Shown: in pieces, positions 26,454 through 35,126 of the stretch
How the letters are laid out: each line of letters begins with the position of its first letter
How positions within the stretch are numbered: the stretch's first letter is position 1
Source: Bacteroidota bacterium
GTDB taxonomy: Bacteria; Bacteroidota; Bacteroidia; Chitinophagales; Chitinophagaceae
DNA: 41,864 bases
Direction: 5' to 3'
Assembly (NCBI GenBank): GCA_018267625.1
Contig: JAFDYC010000086.1
Location: 1 to 41,864, forward strand
Notes under the pieces: generated by a model
What the model saw: the letters and a program-made list of their open reading frames with translations, nothing else
What the model was told of the DNA's origin: nothing
The model's database searches: none
Translations under genes and position numbers: made by a program

Positions 26454-27032
26454 TCACACGTCTTTCCTGAGCTTACGAATCAACTTTTCTACTCTCTTTC
26501 GTTTGCTTTCTGATTCTATGTCCGGAAGGCGCTGCAGGAGTGATTTCAGAAAAAAAGCTCGGTTATCCTCGTTGATGAAGTTCATTGCTTGTTCCGCATA
26601 GCTTGGGAATTGGTTGGGCGGGCTTAATAGAATTTGCTCGTGCAGCAGGGGAAAACAAGACGAGGCATATTGAGGTAATGAACATAGACAAACCAGGATC
26701 TTCACTGCATGGTCTTTCGTGATGACTGTGCCCTTTTCAGCAGCATTCAGGATTTGAGGAAGTGCTTTGAAAATATGCTGATGCTGTTCCATCGTGATTG
26801 TGCTCAGAGCAATCATCGCCCCCCATTGAAGGCGATTGTTTTTATGCTTTAATAAGGCGAGAAAAGTTTCCCAATGCGGGGCAATCAATAAGGGCTGCCT
26901 GGCTCCACATTCATACAGCAATTTGATACAGTCGCTTTGCCTGCGCTTCTCTGAAAGCCCGGCTATCCAATCGCGTATGATAGTTTCATTCGCATGTTGA
27001 AGGGAATCCTTTGTGGTCGGTTTCGTAAGCAT
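26454..27032 (-). CDS. HEAT-repeat-like protein, function unknown
   Basis: The 192-residue protein is all-helical in appearance and cytoplasmic. Pairs of helices such as HWETFLALLKHKNNRLQWGAMIALSTI and HAVKILVCLCSLPQYASSCFPLL look like HEAT or armadillo repeats, which bind proteins or nucleic acids. The C-terminus is strongly basic (ESKRKRVEKLIRKLRKD). I do not recognise a specific family. It is divergent from the HerA-like gene. Confidence 0.65.
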   Translation of the reverse strand: MLTKPTTKDSLQHANETIIRDWIAGLSEKRRQSDCIKLLYECGARQPLLIAPHWETFLALLKHKNNRLQWGAMIALSTITMEQHQHIFKALPQILNAAEKGTVITKDHAVKILVCLCSLPQYASSCFPLLHEQILLSPPNQFPSYAEQAMNFINEDNRAFFLKSLLQRLPDIESESKRKRVEKLIRKLRKDV

Positions 27033-27110
27033 CGTTCACTGCATTTTTCAGGAATAATATTTTAAAGAAAGAAGACTGGAATTTCGGAATAACCTGTCGG
27101 AAGACTCCTT

Positions 27111-27140
27111 TTTGCTGATTGGAGCAGGCTTCTAAATTTG
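27111..27140 (+). promoter_or_regulatory. Bacteroidota-type promoter of the HerA-like gene
   Basis: TTTG (27111-27114), an 18-base spacer and TAAATTTG (27133-27140) fit the Bacteroidota consensus. The box ends 14 bases before the ATG at 27155, which supports that start over the TTG at 27119. Confidence 0.7.
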
Positions 27141-27154
27141 AAGAAATTCTTTCC

Positions 27155-28708
27155 ATGGCTGATTCAAACAAGTTCAACGCAGCACTCGACAGTTCGTACA
27201 CATTTTCCGGAACCTCTATCACCTTAGGAGCAGGCATATTGGATGGGCAGGTACAAACGAATCATCTGGTGAAGGTGCCCTTGAAAACTTTAAATCGCCA
27301 CGGACTGATAGCGGGTGCCACCGGCACTGGAAAAACGAAATCCCTTCAATTATTTGCCGAAGGGCTTTCTGAAAACGGCGTGTCTGTCTTGCTCATGGAT
27401 ATCAAAGGCGACCTGAGCGGAATTGCCCAACCGGGATCAGATAATCCCAAAATTCAAGAGCGGGCACAGAAAACGGGCGTCCATTGGAAGGCCCAAAAAT
27501 TCCCGGTAGAATTTCTATCCCTGAGCAATCAACCGGGCGTAAGGCTACGGGCTACAGTTACAGAATTTGGCCCGGTACTTTTTGCCAAGATGCTGGGGCT
27601 AAACGATACTCAGGAGAGCGTGATGGCCATCATCTTCAAGTATGCCGATGATAAAAAACTACCCCTCCTTGACCTGCAGGACCTGAAGGCGCTGATGCAA
27701 TACATGGGCGATGCCGGCAAGGAAGAAGTGCAAAAACTGTACGGCAATATTTCCTCTTCGACTATTTCCACCATCCTGCGCAAAATCATTGAGCTGGAAC
27801 AACAACATGCCGAAGTCTTTTTCGGTGAACCATCCTTTGACCCGCACGACCTGATGCACACCGATGCCAATGGACGCGGCAGCCTCAATGTGATTCGGCT
27901 CATGGACATTCAGGATCGGCCTAAGTTGTTCAGCACCTTTATGCTCTCCCTGCTGGCTGAAGTGTATGGCTCATTTCCTGAAGTAGGCGACCCGGACAAG
28001 CCCAAGCTGGTCATCTTTTGTGATGAGGCACACTTAATTTTTGATCAGGCGTCCAAAGAACTGCTGGACCAGCTTGAGACGACCATGAAACTCATCCGTT
28101 CAAAAGGCGTAGGCATTTTCTTCTGCACCCAAAATCCGCAAGACGTTCCATCTGCAATTCTGAGCCAGCTTGGCCTCAAGCTGCAACATGCCCTGCGGGC
28201 CTTCACTGCTGCCGACCGAGATACCATTCGCAAGGCTGCCGAAAACTTTCCTGAATCGGAATTCTACAAAGTGGAGGATGTGCTCACACAAATGGGCATT
28301 GGCGAGGCACTGGTCACGGCCTTGAATGAAAAAGGTATCCCCACCATGCTCACGCAAACCATGATATGCGCTCCAGCCACCCGAATGGATGTATTGAGCG
28401 ATGCGGAACTGAATGAAGTCATTGCCGGTTCACAACTCAGCCGGGTTTACAACCAGGACGTTGACCGTCAGAGCGCCTTTGAAATTTTGCAAAACAAAAT
28501 GCAGCAAACCCAGCCTGCTGAAGATGAAAACCCCGCCACCGAACAAGCAAAGCCCGAAAAACAAGAGCCCGGCATGTTTGAAAAACTCCTAAAAAGCCCG
28601 GTGGTGCGTTCCATTGGTGTAGCAGTTGCCGGGGCACTCACCCGCAGCCTGCTCGGCTCAATGGGCCTCAAGACCCGCAGCAGCTATACACGGCGCAGGA
28701 GGTATTAA
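27155..28708 (+). CDS. HerA-like ATPase, DUF853/YjgR family
   Basis: The 517-residue protein has a P-loop AGATGTGKT (53-61), LLMDIKGDLSGIAQPG, and a Walker B in LVIFCDEAHLIF (near 28008-28043). It continues with GVGIFFCTQNPQDVP and LKLQHALRAFTAADRD, which are features of the HerA-FtsK group called DUF853 (E. coli YjgR). HerA proper pumps DNA with the NurA nuclease; no nurA is nearby and DUF853 proteins have no clear role. The C-terminus is a Gln/Glu/Pro-rich spacer, a short hydrophobic helix (VRSIGVAVAGAL) and a basic end RRRRY. Confidence 0.88.
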   Translation: MADSNKFNAALDSSYTFSGTSITLGAGILDGQVQTNHLVKVPLKTLNRHGLIAGATGTGKTKSLQLFAEGLSENGVSVLLMDIKGDLSGIAQPGSDNPKIQERAQKTGVHWKAQKFPVEFLSLSNQPGVRLRATVTEFGPVLFAKMLGLNDTQESVMAIIFKYADDKKLPLLDLQDLKALMQYMGDAGKEEVQKLYGNISSSTISTILRKIIELEQQHAEVFFGEPSFDPHDLMHTDANGRGSLNVIRLMDIQDRPKLFSTFMLSLLAEVYGSFPEVGDPDKPKLVIFCDEAHLIFDQASKELLDQLETTMKLIRSKGVGIFFCTQNPQDVPSAILSQLGLKLQHALRAFTAADRDTIRKAAENFPESEFYKVEDVLTQMGIGEALVTALNEKGIPTMLTQTMICAPATRMDVLSDAELNEVIAGSQLSRVYNQDVDRQSAFEILQNKMQQTQPAEDENPATEQAKPEKQEPGMFEKLLKSPVVRSIGVAVAGALTRSLLGSMGLKTRSSYTRRRRY

Positions 28709-28720
28709 GAATGCCTCCAC

Positions 28721-30304
28721 TTACGCTTTCTCATGGCCATTCCCATGACTGATATGATGCCTTTGTTTGGCAGAAAAATATTCGCCACCCTTGCTGACCC
28801 GGGTATAGTCATCCAAATAATTCGGGAAGTACAAGTCTGAAAGGTGAACAAACTCATCGCCCTTCATGAACATGTCCATGGACACTTCTGAGAAATCCTT
28901 CTTACCACAGCCTGCCAGCAGCTCCATCGCTGCCAGCAAGGTATTGCGGTGGAAATAATAAACGCGGTCCTTTTTTTCAAGCACCACAAGGCCCTTCACC
29001 AACATCTTGTTTTGTGTTGCTACCCCCGTAGGGCATTTATTCGTGTTGCAACGCAAGGCCTGGATGCAGCCTAAGGAAAACATAAACCCACGGGCACTGT
29101 TGCACATATCCGCTCCTAAGGCAATCGCCCGTAAGATGGAAGCTCCCGTCAGGATTTTTCCGCTGCATATCAGCCGTAGTTTTCCTCGTATTCCGAATTT
29201 CTGGAGGGTTTTATGTACGAAAATCAAGGCCGGCTCCAGCGGGATTCCTACACTGTCCACAAACTCCAATGGCGCTGCGCCCGTACCTCCTTCGGCTCCG
29301 TCCACGGTGATAAAATCCGGGTATATCTGTTGAAGGTTCATCTCTTCACACAGTTCAATAAACTCTTCCGTACGGCCAATACAGAGTTTAAAACCCACGG
29401 GCTTGCCCTCCGATAATTCACGAAGCCTGGCAATAAATGCTACGAAGCCTTTCGCATCGGAGAAGGCAGTATGGCTGGGGGGAGAGATTACGTCCGTATG
29501 CGGTTTCAGGCCCCGAATGCGGGCTATTTCTTCTGAATTTTTAGAAGCCGGCAACACACCACCATGCCCGGGTTTAGCACCCTGCGAAATTTTCAACTCA
29601 ATCATTTTCACATGTGGATGAGCGGCATTTACTCTGAATTTTTCAGGGTCAAAATGGCCATCATCGCTGCGGCAGCCGAAATAACCGGTACCTATTTGCC
29701 AGCAAATGGCTCCACCACCTTTCAGATGATATTCCGTCAGGCCTCCTTCGCCGGTGTTTTGAAAGAAATGACCACGTTGGGCACCCAGATTTAAAGCTTG
29801 AACCGCATTAGCGCTAAGTGCACCGAAACTCATCGCCGAAATATTGAGCAGGGATGCATCATAAGGTTGCCGGCATTGTGCACCGCCCACAAGCAACCTG
29901 GGTAATTCTTTTAAAATAGGTGCAGCATAAATAGAGTGGCGAAGACCTTCGTAATTGGCTTTGGTGATGTCTTGCTTGGTACCGAATGGAGTGGTGGATT
30001 CCAGGTTCTTGCTCCGTTCATAAGCAATGTTTCGGTGTTCCCTTGAAAAGGGTCTCCCATCAATATTTCGTTCAATAAAATATTGCTGCAGCTCCGGCGC
30101 AATGGATTCGAAGAAATAGCGGAAGTAACCCAGCACCGGAAAATTCCGCAGCACCGTATGCTTCTTTTGAAGAGTATTGAGGATGCCAATAAAAAATAGT
30201 AAGCCTATGATCGCAGCCAGCCAAATCCAGCCGTGGAAAAACCAGGCTAAAGTCAGCGAGAGCAGAAATAGAATAGAACCATAGGTCAGAAACTTATCGC
30301 GCAT
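28721..30304 (-). CDS. FMN-binding glutamate synthase-family protein
   Basis: The 527-residue protein starts with one or two membrane helices (about 8-40). The rest is the FMN-binding and iron-sulfur region of glutamate synthase: MSFGALSANAVQALNLGAQ, PGHGGVLPASK, the VDGAEGGTGAAPLEFVD stretch and CIQALRCNTNKCPTGVATQ, which holds the three cysteines for a [3Fe-4S] cluster. The glutaminase domain of true GltB is absent. Such proteins are widespread, and their substrate and partner are not known to me. It should be anchored in the inner membrane. Confidence 0.88.
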   Translation of the reverse strand: MRDKFLTYGSILFLLSLTLAWFFHGWIWLAAIIGLLFFIGILNTLQKKHTVLRNFPVLGYFRYFFESIAPELQQYFIERNIDGRPFSREHRNIAYERSKNLESTTPFGTKQDITKANYEGLRHSIYAAPILKELPRLLVGGAQCRQPYDASLLNISAMSFGALSANAVQALNLGAQRGHFFQNTGEGGLTEYHLKGGGAICWQIGTGYFGCRSDDGHFDPEKFRVNAAHPHVKMIELKISQGAKPGHGGVLPASKNSEEIARIRGLKPHTDVISPPSHTAFSDAKGFVAFIARLRELSEGKPVGFKLCIGRTEEFIELCEEMNLQQIYPDFITVDGAEGGTGAAPLEFVDSVGIPLEPALIFVHKTLQKFGIRGKLRLICSGKILTGASILRAIALGADMCNSARGFMFSLGCIQALRCNTNKCPTGVATQNKMLVKGLVVLEKKDRVYYFHRNTLLAAMELLAGCGKKDFSEVSMDMFMKGDEFVHLSDLYFPNYLDDYTRVSKGGEYFSAKQRHHISHGNGHEKA

Positions 30305-30510
30305 GGTGGAGAATTGGCGTTTTGAAAAAGAAGAAATCAGGGTTTATAGGTAAGGTAGTTTTAAAAAACCGGGCCATCTTTCCAGAGCATCTGTCCCAGG
30401 CAGCACTTCTTGCCAGAGGCATTCCCAATGCCTGTGTGAACATTCTCTAAAAAGAGCGGGTCGGCACAATATGAGTGCCTGAGCTGCGTTTGGAAGGAAA
30501 CACATGCTGC

Positions 30511-30720
30511 ATGTCCCAAACTCTATTCTCTCATTTTTCGCGGGAACCCCATATTTCGGCTGAGCACCATCTGCCTCCTGCCCGTATTCAACCTTGTGAC
30601 AGCCTCGAAGCTCTATTTCGCAGTCTGCAGGAGGCGTTGAAGGAAGCAAAAGAAGATTTGCTGCAACCCCGCCCTCAGGTCATTGCTCGTATCCTGCGTG
30701 AAGCGACTACACTAAGGTGA
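30511..30720 (+). CDS. small hypothetical protein (69 aa)
   Basis: The reading frame from the ATG at 30511 gives 69 residues, with an acidic-basic helix (SLEALFRSLQEALKEAKEDL) and a tail PRPQVIARILREATTLR. The composition looks like a real protein, and it occupies an otherwise empty gap. I do not know its function. Its last 14 bases overlap the end of the convergent phosphoesterase gene. No promoter or ribosome binding site is clear. Confidence 0.5.
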   Translation: MSQTLFSHFSREPHISAEHHLPPARIQPCDSLEALFRSLQEALKEAKEDLLQPRPQVIARILREATTLR

Positions 30721-31963
30721 TGAGCGTCAACTCGGGCATAATGCCCAGCCGGCCCGGGTAGCCCAGAAAACCGTAGCCTCTGTTTACATATAGGTATTGG
30801 TGCCCTTCCTGATACAAGTCGGCCCATTTCTTATACACATATTGCACGGGGCTCCATTTAAAGCCTGGAATTTCCACACCAAACTGCATCCCGTGGGTGT
30901 GGCCGGCGAGCATCAGGTCTATGCCCGGATAATCGGGACGAACCTGTGCATCCCAATGTGAAGGGTCGTGGGAGAGTAAAATCTGCACGGCGACATCTTC
31001 CGGCAGGCCCCGGCTTGCTGCTGCCAAGTCTCCGTGTTTGGGAAACTGAGGCTTAGCACTCCAGTTTTCAACACCCAGTAGGGCTAAACTACCATCCGGA
31101 TGAGTGAAGACTACATGTTCATTATTGAGCATTTTCCAACCCATGCGTGCGTGGTAACTCTTGAGTCGTTCCAGGTTGGCTGCTTTGGCTTCGGGTGAAG
31201 GCCAGGGCACATAGTCGCCATAATCATGGTTGCCAAGGGTAGAATAAACGCCCATAGGGGCTCGGAGTTGTGAGAAAATATCGAGGTAGGGCAGGATTTC
31301 TTCGGAATGGTTGTTCACCAGATCGCCGGTAAATACAATGAGGTCGGGTGCTTCAGCCATGCCTTTTTGCACCCCCCGCAGCACGGCTTCTTGGTTATCA
31401 AACGAACCTGAATGGATATCAGAAATCTGGAGGATTTTCAACCCTTTCATCGAAAGGGGCAGCTTAGGGAGTTGGAGCGTCAGGCGGTGCATGCGGTAAT
31501 CATAACGGTTGCTGATACCATACAGGAAGCCCGTCAAGGAAAGCCCGCCCAGCCCAGCCGCCAGCCGGGTCAGAAACAGGGAACGGGTGATACCCTGGGG
31601 CGCATGGGTCGCTGACAAGTCGGGTGCTTTTGTGCCGCCGGTGTAAAAAAGGTTGATGACCCAGAGCACAAGACGGCGCAGGTCATCCACCAGCATGACC
31701 ACCAGCACCAAGAGCTTGCCAATGCTGAGGCCCAGGGCAAAAGCGATATAGATGTTTCGGGCCAGGTGCGGCAACCTTGACCAGTCAATCGCCCGAAAGA
31801 AAATGATGCCTAACCAGGCGGCCAACGAGGCAAGGATGTAGAGTACCAGCAGAGAAATGCGCCAGAACTGGGGCAGGCTGCGTAGTAAGCTGCGCACTAC
31901 GACCAATGAATAATATTCCGCAATAAGAAGCAGGCCGAGAATAAATAAAAAACGGAGCGGCAC
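30707..31963 (-). CDS. membrane-anchored metallophosphoesterase
   Basis: The 418-residue protein has four hydrophobic segments in its first 180 residues, then a calcineurin-type phosphoesterase domain. The metal-binding motifs are in order: DIHSG, GDLVNNH, GNHDYGDY and GHTHGMQFG. YkuE/LpxH-like homologues act on phospholipids or lipid A precursors, but which substrate applies here cannot be read. The start is a GTG at 31963; no in-frame ATG gives a complete first helix. The upstream FMN reductase gene is 82 bases away on the same strand. Confidence 0.88.
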   Translation of the reverse strand: MPLRFLFILGLLLIAEYYSLVVVRSLLRSLPQFWRISLLVLYILASLAAWLGIIFFRAIDWSRLPHLARNIYIAFALGLSIGKLLVLVVMLVDDLRRLVLWVINLFYTGGTKAPDLSATHAPQGITRSLFLTRLAAGLGGLSLTGFLYGISNRYDYRMHRLTLQLPKLPLSMKGLKILQISDIHSGSFDNQEAVLRGVQKGMAEAPDLIVFTGDLVNNHSEEILPYLDIFSQLRAPMGVYSTLGNHDYGDYVPWPSPEAKAANLERLKSYHARMGWKMLNNEHVVFTHPDGSLALLGVENWSAKPQFPKHGDLAAASRGLPEDVAVQILLSHDPSHWDAQVRPDYPGIDLMLAGHTHGMQFGVEIPGFKWSPVQYVYKKWADLYQEGHQYLYVNRGYGFLGYPGRLGIMPELTLITLV

Positions 31964-32045
31964 TTTTTGAATGGTTTGGAAGTAGGGGAACGAATAATGT
32001 TGATGAAGGATTCAAAGTTTAAGGTCTGGCTTGCAGTGCCTTTGT

Positions 32046-32546
32046 TTAAAACTCTAAAAAGCCTTCTATCTGCGCATAAATTGCGGCTTCGGTAGCAGGT
32101 TTCAGGAGGCGGCCTTCCGTATCGAGCTCGTCGCTGATGCGGGAAAGTGGGAGCTTGTTCCAGAAGACATGAACATGCAGGTATTGAAGGATGCCCGTCA
32201 TGTGTTCGAGGCCGCGGAAGTTGCCGGCACGTCCATCGGCGAGGCCGGTGAGCAGGGCTTTTTTTCCCCACCAGCATTTGCGGATGTCGGAGTTGTCAAT
32301 CAGGGTTTTGAGTCGGCCGGGGAAGGAGCCGTTGTATTCCGGCATGACAAAGACGAAGCGTTCGGCAGGAATCAGGAGTTGCTGTTCGGTGTGGAGCAAT
32401 TGGGGGTTTCGGTCCCAGACGGGCAGCTCTTCAAGGGAAAGCAGGTGGGTTTCCTGCCCTTTGTCATTGAGGAGGCGGCGGTAGAAGTCGGCGAGCCTCA
32501 GAGTGTAGCTGTCTGGGCGGGCTGTGCCGGAGATGACCGTAATCAT
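32046..32546 (-). CDS. NADPH-dependent FMN reductase-like flavoprotein
   Basis: The 166-residue protein has a flavodoxin-like fold. It begins ITVISGTARPDSYTLRLADF, where the phosphate-binding loop of FMN lies, and contains MPEYNGSFPGRLKTLIDNS, the second flavin-binding loop typical of this family (chromate/quinone reductases, SsuE-like). The partner substrate is unknown. Its ATG lies seven bases after a TACCTTTG box. Confidence 0.87.
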   Translation of the reverse strand: MITVISGTARPDSYTLRLADFYRRLLNDKGQETHLLSLEELPVWDRNPQLLHTEQQLLIPAERFVFVMPEYNGSFPGRLKTLIDNSDIRKCWWGKKALLTGLADGRAGNFRGLEHMTGILQYLHVHVFWNKLPLSRISDELDTEGRLLKPATEAAIYAQIEGFLEF

Positions 32547-32553
32547 AGGGGCG

Positions 32554-32561
32554 CAAAGGTA
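32554..32561 (-). promoter_or_regulatory. -7 promoter box for the FMN reductase gene
   Basis: On the minus strand the sequence reads TACCTTTG, an exact TAnnTTTG match, seven bases before the ATG. An ATTG further upstream is 23 bases away, too far for a normal -33 element. Confidence 0.5.
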
Positions 32562-32635
32562 TTTGTGTGTTGCGGGGGCCTGTTCAATTTATCCACCATG
32601 GGGCATTTGGAAAGATTATAACGAGGGGGCGCTCG

Positions 32636-32643
32636 TACTTTCG
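32636..32643 (+). promoter_or_regulatory. possible -7 box upstream of parAB
   Basis: TACTTTCG fits TAnnTTCG and lies about 180 bases before parA. If used, repeat copy 3 would be in the parAB leader. There is no matching -33 element, so this is weak. Confidence 0.25.
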
Positions 32644-32704
32644 CAGGCATTGTGCGCGGGCGTGTATTTGGAGGGGGAAGCCGGGCAGTGCTGAGAAAGC
32701 TGAA

Positions 32705-32720
32705 GAGTGCGACGCAACGG
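32705..32720 (+). repeat. dispersed intergenic repeat, copy 3 (core)
   Basis: GAGTGCGACGCAACGG contains the exact 13-base core, preceded by GCTGAA as in copies 1 and 2. It lies between the FMN reductase and parA genes, about 100 bases before parA. This is the only copy in a divergent gap. Confidence 0.7.
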
Positions 32721-32819
32721 AAGCTTCATCAGGCTGCAAAAGCTGACTTCAAAAAAATAAGTGCCTGCGCATGGATGAAAACCTAATCAAATTAAATTTT
32801 TAGCAGCGGCGACTGGAGT

Positions 32820-33641
32820 ATGGCCAAAGTAATTGCAATTGCGAATCAAAAGGGGGGCGTAGGCAAGACGACTACGGCCATCAACCTGGCGGCATCCCTG
32901 GCGGTGCTGGAGTACAAAACGCTGCTTATAGATGCGGACCCGCAGGCAAACAGCACAACGGGGAATGGTTTTGACCTGAAAAATGTGCAGCTATCCTTGT
33001 ATGACTGCCTGGTGAATGAAACGCCGGTGGAGCAGGTGGTGTTGCAGACTGAAACGCCGAACCTGAGCCTGATACCGTCTCATCTGGACCTGGTTGGGGC
33101 CGAAATTGAGTTAATCAATCATCCAGCCAGGGAACATATCCTTCGGGATGCACTAAAGGTTTTGCGGCGCGAATTTGATTTTATCATCATTGACTGCTCG
33201 CCTTCGCTGGGGCTGATTACGGTGAATGCCCTGACGGCTGCTGACAGTGTGCTGATACCCGTGCAGTGTGAATATTTTGCCCTGGAGGGCTTAGGCAAGC
33301 TGCTTAATACGATTAAGATTGTGCAGACGCGCATCAACACTTCGTTACAGATTGAAGGCATCCTGATGACGATGTATGACGGGCGGCTTCGCCTGAGCAA
33401 TCAGGTGGTTGAAGAAATTAAGAATCATTTTGGCGAAACCGTTTTTCACACCATCATCCACCGGAACACAAGGCTGGGCGAGGCGCCCAGCTTCGGCAAG
33501 CCTGCCCTGATGTATGATGCAGACAGTACCGGTGCGGTGAATTACTTCAACCTGGCCAAGGAAATACTACAGAAAAACGACCTGACGAAAATCAAGAACG
33601 AAGACAAAATTTTTGAAATCAGCGAGGATGGCGCCCAGTAA
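32820..33641 (+). CDS. parA: chromosome-partitioning ATPase ParA (Soj)
   Basis: ParA binds DNA in its ATP form and, with ParB bound near the origin, drives chromosome segregation. The 273-residue protein begins with the deviant Walker A motif KGGVGKTTTAINLA (K11, K16), then LLIDADPQANST and the Walker B IIIDCSPSLGLIT. It lacks the N-terminal DNA-binding extension of plasmid type Ia ParA, so it is the chromosomal type. GGAGT just upstream of the ATG (CTGGAGTATG) may be a ribosome binding site. It overlaps parB by 14 bases. Confidence 0.95.
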   Translation: MAKVIAIANQKGGVGKTTTAINLAASLAVLEYKTLLIDADPQANSTTGNGFDLKNVQLSLYDCLVNETPVEQVVLQTETPNLSLIPSHLDLVGAEIELINHPAREHILRDALKVLRREFDFIIIDCSPSLGLITVNALTAADSVLIPVQCEYFALEGLGKLLNTIKIVQTRINTSLQIEGILMTMYDGRLRLSNQVVEEIKNHFGETVFHTIIHRNTRLGEAPSFGKPALMYDADSTGAVNYFNLAKEILQKNDLTKIKNEDKIFEISEDGAQ

Positions 33642-34551
33642 TAATCCCACAAAAAACAAACAGGCTCTCGGCAAAGGCATCCGGGCCCTGCTGAACAATA
33701 TTGATGAGGAGATGGCAACAGCCGCTCCCCTGCCTGGCCCGAAAGAAACGGCGTCTGCTGGGATGCGCATTCCAGTAGAGCTCATCTCGCCCAACCCCAT
33801 GCAGCCGCGTCGCGACTTCGATGAAGCAGCATTGAAAGAACTCAGTGAGAGTATTCGTCAGCATGACATCATCCAACCCATTACGCTGGTGCGCCTGGCC
33901 AATGGGACGTATCAGCTTATCTCGGGTGAGCGTCGCTGGAGGGCATCTAAGATGGCGGGGCTGAAAGACATCCCGGCATATGTGCGTACGGTGGAAGACA
34001 ATGGGCTGCTGGAGTTGGCGCTGTTAGAAAACCTGCAACGCGAAGACCTCAATGCGATAGAGATTGCGCTTTCCTACCGCCGGCTGATGGACGAATGCAA
34101 CCTGACTCAAGAAGGGGTGGCGGAGCGGATGAATAAAGAACGCAGCACGGTGGCCAACTACCTGCGCCTGCTGAAGCTGCCTCCTGATATTCAGAAAGCG
34201 GTTCGCGATGCAGAAATCAGCATGGGGCATGCCCGCGCACTTATCGGCCTGGAGCAGGTGGACCATCAGCTCTATGCCTTTCGTGAGGTGAAAGAGAAAG
34301 GTTTGTCGGTGCGGCAAACGGAGGCCTTGGTGAAAGGATTATCGGAAGAAGCAGTGCCCTCACAGGGAGCCGTCGTTAAAAAAGCAGAAAGTAAGTTATC
34401 TCCTGCCTACAAGCGGATAGAAGACAATATGGCTTCGCATTTCGCAACCCGGGTGCGCTTAGAACGGAAAAAAAATGGACGTGGCCAGGTGAACATTGAG
34501 TTTTACAACGATGAGGATCTGGAGCGGATTATGGAAAAAATGAACCTCTGA
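33628..34551 (+). CDS. parB: chromosome-partitioning protein ParB
   Basis: ParB binds parS sites and spreads as a CTP-dependent clamp. The 307-residue protein begins with the short ParA-activating segment KQALGKGIRALL (11-22). The CTP-binding region includes ISGERRWRASKMAGL (98-112) and ENLQREDLNAIE; the helix-turn-helix follows (about 158-182), and a C-terminal dimerisation domain ends DLERIMEKMNL. The ATG at 33628 is the right start because GKGIRALL should be close to the N-terminus. I did not see a good parS site in the window. Confidence 0.95.
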   Translation: MAPSNNPTKNKQALGKGIRALLNNIDEEMATAAPLPGPKETASAGMRIPVELISPNPMQPRRDFDEAALKELSESIRQHDIIQPITLVRLANGTYQLISGERRWRASKMAGLKDIPAYVRTVEDNGLLELALLENLQREDLNAIEIALSYRRLMDECNLTQEGVAERMNKERSTVANYLRLLKLPPDIQKAVRDAEISMGHARALIGLEQVDHQLYAFREVKEKGLSVRQTEALVKGLSEEAVPSQGAVVKKAESKLSPAYKRIEDNMASHFATRVRLERKKNGRGQVNIEFYNDEDLERIMEKMNL

Positions 34552-34566
34552 CTATCGCGAACTGTG

Positions 34567-35037
34567 ATGCAAGAACCGTGGCAAAAGGCAGCAATTGAAA
34601 AGCAGAAGGCATTCAAACGCCTGTTGGAAAAGGGGGATCGCAACAAGATGCTGCGTGCCTTACCGGAGCTTCATGAGCAGGCATTTTCTAAAATTGATTG
34701 CCTGAGCTGCGCCAACTGCTGCAAGCATTATTCGCCCCGGTTCAAACAGCCGGACATCAAACGGATAGCCAAACGCCTGCACCTGAAAGAAGGCGAATTG
34801 ATTCAGCGCTACCTGAAGCTGGACAACGAAGGCGACTTTGTGGTGCATCATTCACCTTGTCCTTTCCTGGGCGAAAACAACGCCTGCTCCATTTATGAAG
34901 ACCGCCCATCCGACTGCCGGCGCTACCCTTACACCGATGAGGATGTGCTCCTGAAACGAAAAACGCTGACGCTGAAAAATGCGACTATCTGCCCGGCGGT
35001 CTTTCAGGTACTGGAAGCGCTGGAGAAAATCGGCTAA
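34567..35037 (+). CDS. YkgJ-family cysteine-cluster protein
   Basis: The 156-residue protein has the zinc- or iron-binding cysteine pattern of the YkgJ family: CLSCANCC (C45, C48, C51, C52), then C98 in SPCPFLGENNAC (C107) and C117 in SDCRRYP. Its role is not established; members are thought to bind a metal or cluster. It starts 15 bases after the parB stop and is probably cotranscribed with parAB, but there is no sign that it takes part in segregation. Confidence 0.85.
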   Translation: MQEPWQKAAIEKQKAFKRLLEKGDRNKMLRALPELHEQAFSKIDCLSCANCCKHYSPRFKQPDIKRIAKRLHLKEGELIQRYLKLDNEGDFVVHHSPCPFLGENNACSIYEDRPSDCRRYPYTDEDVLLKRKTLTLKNATICPAVFQVLEALEKIG

Positions 35038-35126
35038 GCCTGTAAATCTTATCGTAGGGACCAAATGCAGCGGCATGATTATGTTAGCTTTTGCTATCGC
35101 GAATATTCAAAACAACGCATTCTGCC

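Noticed and set aside
27155..28708. HerA-like ATPase as part of an anti-phage defence system
   Set aside because: No nuclease, NurA or Sir2-like partner is next to it, and the protein is of the common DUF853/YjgR type.
32547..35126. parS sites or a replication origin near parAB
   Set aside because: I found no sequence close to the usual 16-base parS palindrome and no cluster of DnaA boxes, so neither is claimed.
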